Shown in pieces: positions 8,110 through 16,575 of a DNA stretch of 64,000 nucleotides. The number at the start of each line of letters is the position of its first letter. The stretch's first letter is position 1. This DNA comes from Muribaculaceae bacterium Isolate-110 (HZI) (GTDB lineage: Bacteria; Bacteroidota; Bacteroidia; Bacteroidales; Muribaculaceae): assembly GCA_003762875.1 (NCBI GenBank), contig RIBL01000006.1, forward strand, positions 1-64,000, in the 5' to 3' direction. The position numbers and the translations under genes are program-made. The notes under the pieces were generated by a model, which saw nothing but the letters and a program-made list of their open reading frames with translations, did not search any database and had not been told where the DNA came from.

Positions 8110-9373
8110 GTCAATAGTCATAGCCGTGACGCTCGCAGGATTGCTTGCGCCGGCCTGTATGCATGCACGGGCGACATCATCTGACGATGAATATCCCCGC
8201 GAGCCCTCTCATCACGTGACCGACGTCACCGTGACCGCCGGACTCAGGGTCACCCCGATACTCCACACCAACTATTTCGTGCGCGGGTCAAACGTCAGAG
8301 GCCGTTCGCTCGACATGGGTTACGCTCCGTTTGCCGAATTAAGCATGCGTAATGCCCCCGGTTCGCGTTACGGCCGGTGGTATCCGTCGGCCTATCAGGG
8401 CGTCGGTGTGGGAGTGCAGATGGCATCGCCGGGCGGAGTGCTGGGCACTCCCGCTCTGCTCTACGTGATGCAGGGGGCACGGCTGGCCTCGCTGGGTGAG
8501 CGGCTGACCCTCGACTATGAATGGAACTTCGGCGCGGCCATGGGCTGGAAGTCCATGGACCATGATTCGCCCGACTATGTGCGCAATCTCGACGGCATGG
8601 GCACTCCGATTACTGCCTATATCAACTTCGGCCTCTATCTCCGCTATCGTCTTACACCACGTCTGGGACTGCTTGCCGGAGCCGAGGTGACACACTACTC
8701 CAACGGCAATACCGGTGACCCCAATCCCGGACTCAACATGCTCGGCGCACGCGTCGGCCTGAGCTATACTTTGGGCACCCCTGCCGTTATGCGCAGGGCC
8801 GACTGGAGCGACTTCGAGCCGGGCATGGTCTATGACCTCGCGCTCTACGGAGCATGGCGCAAATGGTCCTACACCCCTTATCCCGGCATAAACATCGACG
8901 GCGTTGAGGGAGGAAAGAGCCTCGTACCCGGCAAATTTGGCGTGGCCGGCTTCAACCTCACCCCAATGTATCGTTTCAACCCTCTTCTGTCGGCCGGAGT
9001 GTCGGTTGACGGGCAATATGACGAGGGAGCCGCCCTCTCGACCCATTATGTCACCGGCACACCGTCGGACGACCCGCGATTTTACCGCACCTCGTTTTCC
9101 GACCGCGTCATGCTCGGACTCTCGGCCCGTGTGGAGTTGCGCATGTCGTTGTTTGCGATAAATGTCGGTCTCGGCCACAGCGTCCTCGCACCCGGCGGCT
9201 CCGACTTGCGCGGATGGTACAACACCTTCTCACTCAAGACCTTCGTCACCGACCGCTTTTTCCTTCTCACCGGCTACAAGCTCTATCGCTTCAAAGAGCC
9301 CGGCAACCTCATGCTCGGAGCAGGCGTAAGATTCGGCCACTGGGGGAAATACAAAAGGACAAAAGTCTCATAA
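8096..9373 (+). CDS. PagL-like outer-membrane acyloxyacyl hydrolase (lipid A deacylase)
   Basis: A 425-residue protein with an N-terminal signal peptide and repeated amphipathic strands rich in Gly, Tyr, Leu and Arg, as in an outer-membrane beta-barrel. The segment THYSNGNTGDPNPGLN (about residues 200-215) matches the active-site region of PagL-type lipid A 3-O-deacylases, where a His and a Ser two residues later form the catalytic pair. PagL itself is about 170-190 residues, so this protein carries extra barrel or C-terminal sequence (from about residue 235). It overlaps the lipoprotein gene before it by 14 bases. Its last codons lie in the left arm of a 46-bp inverted repeat. Assignment rests on motif and context. 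Confidence 0.7.
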   Translation: MMNYKSIVIAVTLAGLLAPACMHARATSSDDEYPREPSHHVTDVTVTAGLRVTPILHTNYFVRGSNVRGRSLDMGYAPFAELSMRNAPGSRYGRWYPSAYQGVGVGVQMASPGGVLGTPALLYVMQGARLASLGERLTLDYEWNFGAAMGWKSMDHDSPDYVRNLDGMGTPITAYINFGLYLRYRLTPRLGLLAGAEVTHYSNGNTGDPNPGLNMLGARVGLSYTLGTPAVMRRADWSDFEPGMVYDLALYGAWRKWSYTPYPGINIDGVEGGKSLVPGKFGVAGFNLTPMYRFNPLLSAGVSVDGQYDEGAALSTHYVTGTPSDDPRFYRTSFSDRVMLGLSARVELRMSLFAINVGLGHSVLAPGGSDLRGWYNTFSLKTFVTDRFFLLTGYKLYRFKEPGNLMLGAGVRFGHWGKYKRTKVS

Positions 9374-9463
9374 GAAACAAAAGTTTTAATTTTTCATGGT
9401 TGTAACATAAGCCTGAAAAAACTTTTGTTTCTTATGAGACTTTTGTCCTTTTGTATTTCCCCC
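9342..9463. repeat. 46-bp perfect inverted repeat (family A spacer element)
   Basis: Arms 9342-9387 and 9418-9463 are perfectly complementary over 46 bp around a 30-base loop. They contain the family motif ACAAAAGGACAAAAGTCT. The left arm includes the last codons and stop of the PagL-like gene; the right arm ends 9 bases from the stop of the convergent EFR1 gene. Likely a bidirectional terminator; related elements occur at 11798, 46037 and 56726. Confidence 0.9.
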
Positions 9464-9472
9464 TGATTTCAA

Positions 9473-10258
9473 TTATTTGTATTCATACTGCCCTTTGCTC
9501 TTTGTGGCCGACGTGTAATTGATGGCATGCACGGGGCATGTGTGGTAACATCCGAGACATCCCGCACAGTCCCCGCCCCAGTCCGGGCGCATGGCGCGGG
9601 GATTCTCCCCCGAGCCCGACATGGTGATATTGCCGAGCGGACAGGTCAGGGCACACTTGCCGCACGCGACACAAGCCTCCGACACACTGAACCGACGCGG
9701 ATCCATGGCATGACGCACAAACCACGGATATATCACCTTGGTTTTAATCCATGCAAACGATCCGCGCACGATATCGGTCACCTCCGAGTCGTCCGACTCG
9801 GCCCGGACTATTTCCGCAGCCACACTTCTCAGCCGAGAAGGGAAAGCCGCCAGTTTGGCCTCCTCGACCCCCTTAGGGTCGACATCAAATCCCGGCAGCG
9901 ACACATAATTGTTAGGCATCTGCACCGACATCACACACCGCCCCCTCCATCCGCGAGCGGCTATAGCCTTGCGCCACATGCGGTCGGTCAGACCGCAATC
10001 GTCACCGCAGGTCATCACCGCGTGATGAGGCATAGCAGCCGGCGCGTCAATCACGACAGAGCGTATAATATCCATCACATAAGGAGGCACACCCCACGAG
10101 TAGACCGGAAACACCCATATGAGCCGTCGGCTGTCGGTCAAGGTCATGTCACCTCCGCGCATTGATGGAGACATGGCCTTGACCTCCTCGTCCATCAGCT
10201 GTCCAAGCTCTGTGGCTACCGCACGGCTGTTGCCTGTGCCTGAGAAATATATAATCAT
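9473..10258 (-). CDS. EFR1-type flavodoxin-ferredoxin fusion protein
   Basis: A 261-residue redox protein. The N-terminus MIIYFSGTGNSRAVATELG is a flavodoxin-like FMN-binding loop. The C-terminal third has two 4Fe-4S ferredoxin motifs, CVACGKCALTCPLGNI and CAGCLGCYHTCPVHAI. This architecture is the EFR1 family common in anaerobes, presumed to shuttle electrons between flavin and iron-sulfur partners; its physiological partner is not known. It starts 21 bases after the stop of the flippase gene on the same strand, so they probably share a transcript. Confidence 0.9.
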   Translation of the reverse strand: MIIYFSGTGNSRAVATELGQLMDEEVKAMSPSMRGGDMTLTDSRRLIWVFPVYSWGVPPYVMDIIRSVVIDAPAAMPHHAVMTCGDDCGLTDRMWRKAIAARGWRGRCVMSVQMPNNYVSLPGFDVDPKGVEEAKLAAFPSRLRSVAAEIVRAESDDSEVTDIVRGSFAWIKTKVIYPWFVRHAMDPRRFSVSEACVACGKCALTCPLGNITMSGSGENPRAMRPDWGGDCAGCLGCYHTCPVHAINYTSATKSKGQYEYK

Positions 10259-10279
10259 ATCGGTATATACTTTTTTATA

Positions 10280-11740
10280 TTATGCCCGCTGCGAGGCGAG
10301 GCGTCGTCTGAGCCGGAGAGCCGAGTAGGCGGCCGAGACCAGCGTCACGGCCAGTATAGGCCAGCCGAAGGCGGCATCGGTAGTCAGCGAGAGCAGAAAG
10401 CCACACCCGCCCAGCGTGAGACACACAGCTAGGGCCGTGAGGCTGTGGATGTCGTAGCGAAATCCGTAATACGAGCGCGTCACACCATAGGCCACACCTA
10501 TGTTTATCATCGACCTCGCCATCATGCTCACGCCTAGACCTATCAGCCCGTACATATAGTACAGCCCCATGCTTAAAGCTATCCACATCAGATTGTCAAT
10601 CACAATCTCAACCCACACATACACCCTGCGGTTGTTACCCGCGAGCAGTATGTAGCCCAGCGGGAAGACTACCGCCTGAAGCAGTATACCCATGCCAAGC
10701 CATCTCATGAGCGGGATTATCACAAAAAACTCGTCGGTCAGCAGCAGTTTTATCACCCATGGGGCCGACCATATGAGTGCCAGAGCGAGCGGAGTGGCTA
10801 TGAGCATGACTATCTCGGTCTGACGGTTGACCACCGTGAGCATCTTGCTGTGCTCGTTCATCGCGGCCGACAGGCGCGGGAAATAATCCATGGCCAGCGC
10901 GCTGAAGACTATGCCGAGATACTGGTTGGTGAGCGACGAAGCCGCCTGGTAGAGTCCCACGTTGTCGATGTCGCCATAGGCGCGCACAAAGGCATTGATG
11001 GCAAAGCCGGCGGCTGTGCCGGCCAGTCCTCCGGCCATAAGTATCAGTCCTGTGACGACGAGCCGCCTGATGAGCGGCATATGCTGCCGCAGGCTCAGCG
11101 GCGTGTATTCATATTCGACCGACCTGCGGAATGATACATAATAAAATGTGAATATCACCCCCGACATGAGTATCATTGCCGGGACTATGCCGCCAGTGCC
11201 GAAAAAGTAGTAGAGCGGCACCCCGATCAGGAGTCCTGACAGCCCGCCGGTCAGCGAGGCTTTGGCGAGGCGTTTCACCTGCGACATGCCCTGCAGTATG
11301 GCCAGCAGGCCGCCTCCCCCTATCGAGAGGGCCGAAAACAGGCCGAGCCACACAAAGCTCAGAGTGTGGCTGTAGTCACCGAAACACCACTTGCTCAGCC
11401 ACGGCGACAACACAGCACACATCACCGCGCCGAGCAGCGAGGTGAGCAGCAGCAGACGCAGAGCCACGCCTATTACGTCAGAGCGTCCGCGGCTGTCATC
11501 CCTGACACGCGCCACCTCCTTGACTATGGCAAGGTTGAGGCCGAGACTGCCCAGTTGTTGCACGGTGGCGGTCGATGAGGTGAACAGTGAGGAGATGCCC
11601 ATGCCTTCCGGACCGAGAAACATCGCCACAAACTTGCCCCTCACCAGCGTGACGAGGATGTTGAATAGCTGCACCCCTCCGAAAGCCGAGAGGCGTTTCA
11701 TTATGGTCGAGTAGCTGTTCTCTGTGTCAAATCGGTCCAT
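10280..11740 (-). CDS. Wzx-type O-antigen/polysaccharide flippase
   Basis: A 486-residue integral membrane protein with about 12 hydrophobic segments, of the MOP superfamily (polysaccharide transport family). The start ...MKRLSAFGGVQLFNILVTLVRGKF, with FLGPEGMGISSLF soon after, is characteristic of O-antigen translocases, which move undecaprenyl-linked sugar units across the inner membrane. No glycosyltransferase cluster is adjacent; the gene is followed only by the EFR1 gene, which is unusual for a wzx. An internal Met (residue 14) is an alternative start. Confidence 0.85.
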   Translation of the reverse strand: MDRFDTENSYSTIMKRLSAFGGVQLFNILVTLVRGKFVAMFLGPEGMGISSLFTSSTATVQQLGSLGLNLAIVKEVARVRDDSRGRSDVIGVALRLLLLTSLLGAVMCAVLSPWLSKWCFGDYSHTLSFVWLGLFSALSIGGGGLLAILQGMSQVKRLAKASLTGGLSGLLIGVPLYYFFGTGGIVPAMILMSGVIFTFYYVSFRRSVEYEYTPLSLRQHMPLIRRLVVTGLILMAGGLAGTAAGFAINAFVRAYGDIDNVGLYQAASSLTNQYLGIVFSALAMDYFPRLSAAMNEHSKMLTVVNRQTEIVMLIATPLALALIWSAPWVIKLLLTDEFFVIIPLMRWLGMGILLQAVVFPLGYILLAGNNRRVYVWVEIVIDNLMWIALSMGLYYMYGLIGLGVSMMARSMINIGVAYGVTRSYYGFRYDIHSLTALAVCLTLGGCGFLLSLTTDAAFGWPILAVTLVSAAYSALRLRRRLASQRA

Positions 11741-11797
11741 GTGGTCAGTAATGCGTGTGGCCGGAATGAAGGGGGGAGGGATATGTGACAGTTCAGA

Positions 11798-11919
11798 AGA
11801 TACAAAAGGACAAAAGTCTCAAAAAGTGTCGGAAGTCGGTCGATGAGTCAGACATAATGTAGATGGATTGACCGGAAGACTTCTTCTCCTTTTGAAACTT
11901 TTGTCCTTTTGTATCTCCC
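11798..11919. repeat. Imperfect inverted repeat (family A spacer element)
   Basis: The arm at about 11798-11826 (GATACAAAAGGACAAAAGTC core) is nearly complementary to the arm at about 11888-11919, around a loop of about 60 bases. It lies between two minus-strand genes, just after the stop of the DUF2027 gene, and should terminate that transcript. Same family as 9342-9463 and 46037-46155. Confidence 0.8.
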
Positions 11920-11925
11920 GTCGGT

Positions 11926-12975
11926 TCAGATAGTCACTTGTGTCGCGCCGAATCCGTATTCACGGAATGAGGCGTCCTGCACCTGATGGCCTTTATACCG
12001 GTGGTTGAGCTCCTTCATGAGTGCGTTGCGCAACACACCCTCGCCCTTGCCGTGGATAAAGACTATTTTCAGGCCCTTGTTTTTAAGATTGGCGTCCATC
12101 ACCTTGCGAAACTCGTCGATCTGCAGGTTGAGCATATCGGCCGGCGAGAGTCCCGCGGTCGAGTCGACAAGTTCGCTTATGTGGAGGTCGATCTCGAGCA
12201 GTCCGGGCTTCTTGGGCTGGTGTTTCTGCACGGGGCGGCGGATGGGACGGTCTGCGGCCTTCTTGGCCTTGAGTCCCTCCTCGAGCCGGCCCGAGTCGAT
12301 GACCATACGGCGCAGGGCCACGTCGTCCTTCACTATGTCAAGGGCTATGACGTCGTGGTCAAAGTAGGGGTTGGGCTTGAAACAGTGAAGTTTGAAAAAC
12401 TTGGTGGTGTCGAGAGCTGTCTCCACGGCCACCGGCGACTTCATCCTGAACTCTTTGCCCTCCTTGTAGGCTATGCACTGCACGGCCACACGGTCCATCG
12501 CCGAGAGGTCGCTGCCGGCTATCTCCTCTATGAAGAGCTGTATGTTGGGCTCAACCATTCCTGCATATCTCAGCGTCCACTCCTTGGCCTCGTCGGCGCG
12601 GGTCATGTAGGTGAAATAGAGGTAATAGTTGGAGTCGTTGACTATATAGGTGTCAAAAGTAGTGTCATTGAGCCGCTTGAGGTTGGCTGCCTCATAGGCA
12701 AGCACTATGTTGAGTTTCTCGCCCCCGGGAGTCTCCTCGACAGTCAGGGCCGGGGTCTGAGCCGGGGCCGGCGATGAGGTTGCTGCCGCCTTGGCAGGAG
12801 CCACCGGCGCGGTGCGGGGTGCGGCTGCGGCCGTGGCCACTACCACACATTCGCGCAGCAGGGTGGGGGTCTCAAATCCGTCCTCGTCTACATAAGCTAT
12901 GTTGCCTTCGATGCGGCGCACAACGCCACCGCCTGTCGAGTTGAGAAATCTTACTGTATCGCCGATCTGTATCAT
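11926..12975 (-). CDS. DUF2027 and Smr domain protein
   Basis: A 349-residue protein. The first 45 residues (GDTVRFLNSTGGGVVRRIEG) form the DUF2027 N-terminal barrel, followed by an Ala/Pro-rich linker (about 50-75) and the main DUF2027 domain. The C-terminal 90 residues are an Smr domain: IDLHISEL, then a central helix, then IVFIHGKGEGVLRNAL with the conserved HGKG. Smr domains bind or cut nucleic acid, in MutS2 and in ribosome-collision factors; the role of this Bacteroidota-specific combination is not established. It lies 10 bases downstream of the pseudouridine synthase gene, suggesting an operon. Confidence 0.9.
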   Translation of the reverse strand: MIQIGDTVRFLNSTGGGVVRRIEGNIAYVDEDGFETPTLLRECVVVATAAAAPRTAPVAPAKAAATSSPAPAQTPALTVEETPGGEKLNIVLAYEAANLKRLNDTTFDTYIVNDSNYYLYFTYMTRADEAKEWTLRYAGMVEPNIQLFIEEIAGSDLSAMDRVAVQCIAYKEGKEFRMKSPVAVETALDTTKFFKLHCFKPNPYFDHDVIALDIVKDDVALRRMVIDSGRLEEGLKAKKAADRPIRRPVQKHQPKKPGLLEIDLHISELVDSTAGLSPADMLNLQIDEFRKVMDANLKNKGLKIVFIHGKGEGVLRNALMKELNHRYKGHQVQDASFREYGFGATQVTI

Positions 12976-12985
12976 AATGCTGTAA

Positions 12986-13915
12986 TCACATTCCTACGAT
13001 TTTGCCGAAGGAAATGGGGATTGGAGTTGAGAAATTCATGTCCTTGCGCGTGATGGGGTGGACAAAGCGCAGGGTCTGGGCATGCAGGGCCATACGGTGG
13101 ATGGGCGAGGAGCCGGCTCCATAGCGGCGGTCGCCCGTGATGGGGTGGCCGAGGTCCTTCATGTGCACGCGTATCTGGTTTTTGCGGCCAGTGTCGAGCT
13201 GTACCTCCATGAGCGAATATCCGTGTTTGCTCTTGAGTGTGCGATAACGGGTCACGGCCAGTTGTCCTTCCTCGGGATTATCGGTCGAATAGACTTCATA
13301 GCGCGAATTTTCGGCCAGATAGCTGCGCACTTCCCCCTCCGAGGGGTCGGGACGCCCTTCGACAACGGCCAGATATTTGCGCTCGAGCACCATGTTGTTC
13401 CAGTTGTGCTGGAGTTTCTCCTTGGCATCGACGGTTTTGGCAAACACCATCAGCCCCGATGTGTCGCGGTCGAGACGGTGCACGATAAACACCTTGTTGC
13501 GAGGGTCCTGCCACTTCAGATAGTCGCGCAGTATATTGTAGGCCGTCTCGTCCTTGACTTTCTCGTTGCCCATGGAGAGGAGGCCATAGCCTTTGTTGAC
13601 CACGATAATGTCGTCATCCTCATACACCAGTTTGAGGCGGCGGTTGTAAAATGTGCGAAACTCGCGCGAGAGGTTCACTTTCACCTCGTCGCCATGCTTG
13701 AGGCTGAAGTCAAACTGTCGCTGGGGCGTGCCGTTGACAGCCACCTGGTTGTGGGCCAGCAGACTCTTGATGGCTGTGCGTTTGCGCTCGGGCATGGCCG
13801 CGATGAGAAACTCGAGCAGTTGTGACGCGCTGTCAACGACATAGCTCTCGATTACATCGGGTTTGAATGGCCTTTTCTCAGCCCCCGGGCGGGTGTTGTA
13901 TGGTTTTTTATACAT
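12986..13915 (-). CDS. RluA-family 23S rRNA/tRNA pseudouridine synthase
   Basis: A 309-residue enzyme converting specific uridines to pseudouridine in rRNA or tRNA. An S4-like RNA-binding domain covers about residues 25-95 (KSLLAHNQVAVNGTPQRQFD, KHGDEVKVNL). The catalytic domain carries the RluA signature HRLDRDTSGLMVFAKT with the catalytic Asp, and later RKNQIRVHMKDLGHPITGD. Which uridine is modified cannot be read from the sequence. The AT-rich arm 13945-14010 lies upstream, between this gene and topA. Confidence 0.92.
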   Translation of the reverse strand: MYKKPYNTRPGAEKRPFKPDVIESYVVDSASQLLEFLIAAMPERKRTAIKSLLAHNQVAVNGTPQRQFDFSLKHGDEVKVNLSREFRTFYNRRLKLVYEDDDIIVVNKGYGLLSMGNEKVKDETAYNILRDYLKWQDPRNKVFIVHRLDRDTSGLMVFAKTVDAKEKLQHNWNNMVLERKYLAVVEGRPDPSEGEVRSYLAENSRYEVYSTDNPEEGQLAVTRYRTLKSKHGYSLMEVQLDTGRKNQIRVHMKDLGHPITGDRRYGAGSSPIHRMALHAQTLRFVHPITRKDMNFSTPIPISFGKIVGM

Positions 13916-13944
13916 TCTGTGATATTATTTGACTACATTGGAGA

Positions 13945-14010
13945 TAGCGTGTGAAAGTTTAACTTTATAAACTCCTTACACTCTCTAAACTTTAAAACTC
14001 TAAGCTCTAA
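13945..14010. repeat. AT-rich spacer with family B motifs, single arm
   Basis: Repeats of AACTTTATAAACTCC, CTCTAAACTTTAAAACTC and similar short units fill the gap between topA and the pseudouridine synthase. They match one arm of the family B elements at 19095, 38163 and 54216, but no complementary arm is nearby, so a strong hairpin is not expected. Confidence 0.6.
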
Positions 14011-14012
14011 AC

Positions 14013-16343
14013 TCATGAAGAGCTCTTCCTCCCTCGCGTAGTCTTTTTCTTGGGAGCGGATTCCTGGTCGGCGATTATGGCCTTGACCTCGTCATAGGTA
14101 AGGGCTGCCGGGTCGGTCACCGTCTTGGGTATCTTGTAGTTAGCCTTCTGATAGGAGATATACACGCCATATCGGCCGTTGAGTATCTGCAGGTCGGGCT
14201 CCTCGTCAAAAGTCTTGACTGTCTTGTTTTTCTCGGCCACACGTTTGGCCTCGATAAGCTCTATGGCCTCTTCGAGCGAGATGGATGTGGGCGAGAGGTC
14301 TTTGGGGATTGACACAAACTTGCCGTCATGTCGCAGATAGGGGCCGAAACGTCCCACAGCCGCAGTGACGGTCTTGTCCTCATATGTACCCACCTCGCGG
14401 GGCAGGTCAAAGAGCTTGAGTGCCTCCTCGAGCGTGATGTCCATGATGCTCTGGTCCTTGCGCAGCGATGCGAAGCGCGGCTTGGCGTCGCTCTCGGTCG
14501 AGCCTATCTGGGCGATGGGGCCGAAGCGGCCTATCTTGACCGACACCGGTTCGCCAGTGGCAGGGTCGGTGCCGAGCATACGCTCGCCCACCTTATGCTC
14601 GGTGCGCAGCTCGTTGGCCTTCTCCACCTCCGGGTGGAAGAGGGCATAGAAATCCTTGATTTCATTGTTCCAGTTGGAGTCGCCCTCGGCTATGCGGTCA
14701 AACTTCTCCTCCATTCCGGCCGTGAAGTCATAGTCGAGGATGTCGGGGAAGTGTTCGGTAAGAAATTCGTTGACGATGATACCGGTGTCGGTGGGTATGA
14801 GCTTGCCCTTGTCGGCTCCGGCGTTTTCGCTCTTGGTCCTGGTCGAGACCTTCTTGGCCGAGAGAGTGAGCACGGTATATTCGCGTTTCTCGCCGGCCTT
14901 CTCGCCCTTGACGATATATTCACGGTTCTGGATGGTCGAGATGGTAGGCGCGTAGGTCGACGGGCGGCCTATGCCGAGCTCCTCCATTTTCTTTACGAGC
15001 GATGACTCGGTGTAGCGCGGGGGTGCGAGTGTGAAACGCTCCGTTGCGTTGGCATCCTGAAGCGTGAGGCCCTCGCCCGTGGTCATGCGAGGGAGTGTGG
15101 TCTCCGGGGCGTTGCTCTCGGTGTCGTCATCGCTGCCCTCGAGATAGATGCGCAGAAAGCCGTCAAACTTTATCACCTCGCCCGTGGCCGAGAAATGTTC
15201 CTGGCGGTTGCTGATGCCTATCTCCACAGTAGTCTTTTCCATCTCGGCGTCGGCCATCTGCGAGGCTATGGTGCGGAGGCGTATCAGACGGTAGAGTTTC
15301 TTCTCCTGAGCCGTCCCCTCGACTGTCTCCTTGTCCATATAGGTGGGACGGATGGCCTCGTGAGCCTCCTGCGCGCCCTTCGATGAGGTGTGATATTTAC
15401 GCACCTTGAGATAACCCTCGCCCATCTCCTCCTTGATGAGATTGGAGATTGAGGCTATGGCCAGCGACGAGAGATTGAGCGAGTCGGTACGCATATAGGT
15501 GATGTGTCCGGCCTCGTAGAGCTTCTGGGCTATCATCATGGTCTGCGACACCGAAAAACCTAATTTTCTGCCCGCCTCCTGCTGGAGTGTGGAGGTGGTG
15601 AATGGGGGTGCGGGCGACTTCTTGAGCGGCTTGACAACGATATCACCGACCGTAAACGAGGCCTCGGCGCATGCTTCGAGAAACTCGCGCGCCGACTTCT
15701 CGTCGGGCAGACGGCGTGACAGCTCCGCGCCGAGCGGCACTCCGCCGGGGAGCATGAAGCGGGCGGTGACACGGAAGTAAGGTTCGGAGGTGAAGGCGTT
15801 GATTTCGTTCTCGCGGTCAACGATGAGTCTCACCGCCACCGACTGAACGCGTCCCGCCGAGAGCGCGGGGCGTATCTTCTTCCACAACACCGGCGACAGC
15901 TCGAAACCGACGAGGCGGTCGAGCACTCGGCGTGCCTGCTGGGCGTCGACCAGATTGATGTCGATCTCGCGGGGATGCTCGATGGCGTTGAGTATGGCGT
16001 TTTTGGTAATCTCGTGAAACACTATGCGGCGCGTGTTTTCGGGCTTGAGTCCCAGCACTTCATAGAGGTGCCATGCTATGGCCTCTCCCTCGCGGTCCTC
16101 ATCGGACGCGAGCCATACGGTCTCCGCACTCTTTGCAGCCTTTTTCAGATCGGCTACCAGGGCCTTCTTGTCGGTCGGGATTTCATACACTGGCTCGAAG
16201 TCCGAGTCGACGCGTATGCTGATGTCTTTTTTGCGCAGGTCACGGATGTGTCCGAAGCTCGACATCACTTTATAGTCCTTTCCTAAAAACTTTTCGATGG
16301 TCTTGGCCTTGGCCGGAGACTCGACTATCACGAGGTTTTTCAT
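14013..16343 (-). CDS. topA: DNA topoisomerase I
   Basis: A 776-residue type IA topoisomerase that relaxes negative supercoils. The Toprim domain is at the N-terminus (KNLVIVESPAKAKTIEKFLG, with ASDEDREGEAIAWH for metal binding). The catalytic Tyr lies in GHITYMRTDSLNLS near residue 300. Instead of E. coli-type zinc fingers the C-terminus has three Toprim-C repeats: RFGPIAQIG, RFGPYLRHDGKFVSIPK and RYGVYISYQKANYKIPK, as usual in Bacteroidota, then a basic tail KKKTTRGRKSSS. The start at 16343 gives the standard N-terminus; the frame continues 14 codons upstream. A TAACTTTG box lies 68 bases before the ATG. Confidence 0.96.
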   Translation of the reverse strand: MKNLVIVESPAKAKTIEKFLGKDYKVMSSFGHIRDLRKKDISIRVDSDFEPVYEIPTDKKALVADLKKAAKSAETVWLASDEDREGEAIAWHLYEVLGLKPENTRRIVFHEITKNAILNAIEHPREIDINLVDAQQARRVLDRLVGFELSPVLWKKIRPALSAGRVQSVAVRLIVDRENEINAFTSEPYFRVTARFMLPGGVPLGAELSRRLPDEKSAREFLEACAEASFTVGDIVVKPLKKSPAPPFTTSTLQQEAGRKLGFSVSQTMMIAQKLYEAGHITYMRTDSLNLSSLAIASISNLIKEEMGEGYLKVRKYHTSSKGAQEAHEAIRPTYMDKETVEGTAQEKKLYRLIRLRTIASQMADAEMEKTTVEIGISNRQEHFSATGEVIKFDGFLRIYLEGSDDDTESNAPETTLPRMTTGEGLTLQDANATERFTLAPPRYTESSLVKKMEELGIGRPSTYAPTISTIQNREYIVKGEKAGEKREYTVLTLSAKKVSTRTKSENAGADKGKLIPTDTGIIVNEFLTEHFPDILDYDFTAGMEEKFDRIAEGDSNWNNEIKDFYALFHPEVEKANELRTEHKVGERMLGTDPATGEPVSVKIGRFGPIAQIGSTESDAKPRFASLRKDQSIMDITLEEALKLFDLPREVGTYEDKTVTAAVGRFGPYLRHDGKFVSIPKDLSPTSISLEEAIELIEAKRVAEKNKTVKTFDEEPDLQILNGRYGVYISYQKANYKIPKTVTDPAALTYDEVKAIIADQESAPKKKTTRGRKSSS

Positions 16344-16410
16344 AAATTGTTCTTGTGTACACATTACCTCGGGAGACCGTGTCACACCTCCCGACGTTAA
16401 ATTCAGTCGG

Positions 16411-16418
16411 CAAAGTTA
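16411..16418 (-). promoter_or_regulatory. -7 box for topA
   Basis: TAACTTTG on the minus strand fits the consensus TAnnTTTG; it implies a leader of about 60 bases. Confidence 0.5.
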
Positions 16419-16498
16419 ATGAAAACTCTTAATATACCGACTATTATTTAACAAATTATCACATATATAATAAAGTATATATAATCGGTATATGAAGA

Positions 16499-16538
16499 AT
16501 TGGCTTCGCTGTATCCATGCCGATGCCGCGAAGCCAAT
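16499..16538. terminator. Hairpin downstream of the GH43 gene
   Basis: ATTGGCTTCGC (16499-16509) and GCGAAGCCAAT (16528-16538) are perfect 11-bp arms around an 18-base loop. It lies 37 bases after the GH43 stop. There is no long T-run, so its terminator role is only plausible. Confidence 0.5.
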
Positions 16539-16575
16539 CCTAAATAGGTTGTTTAATAACTCAACTCTCGTTTAT

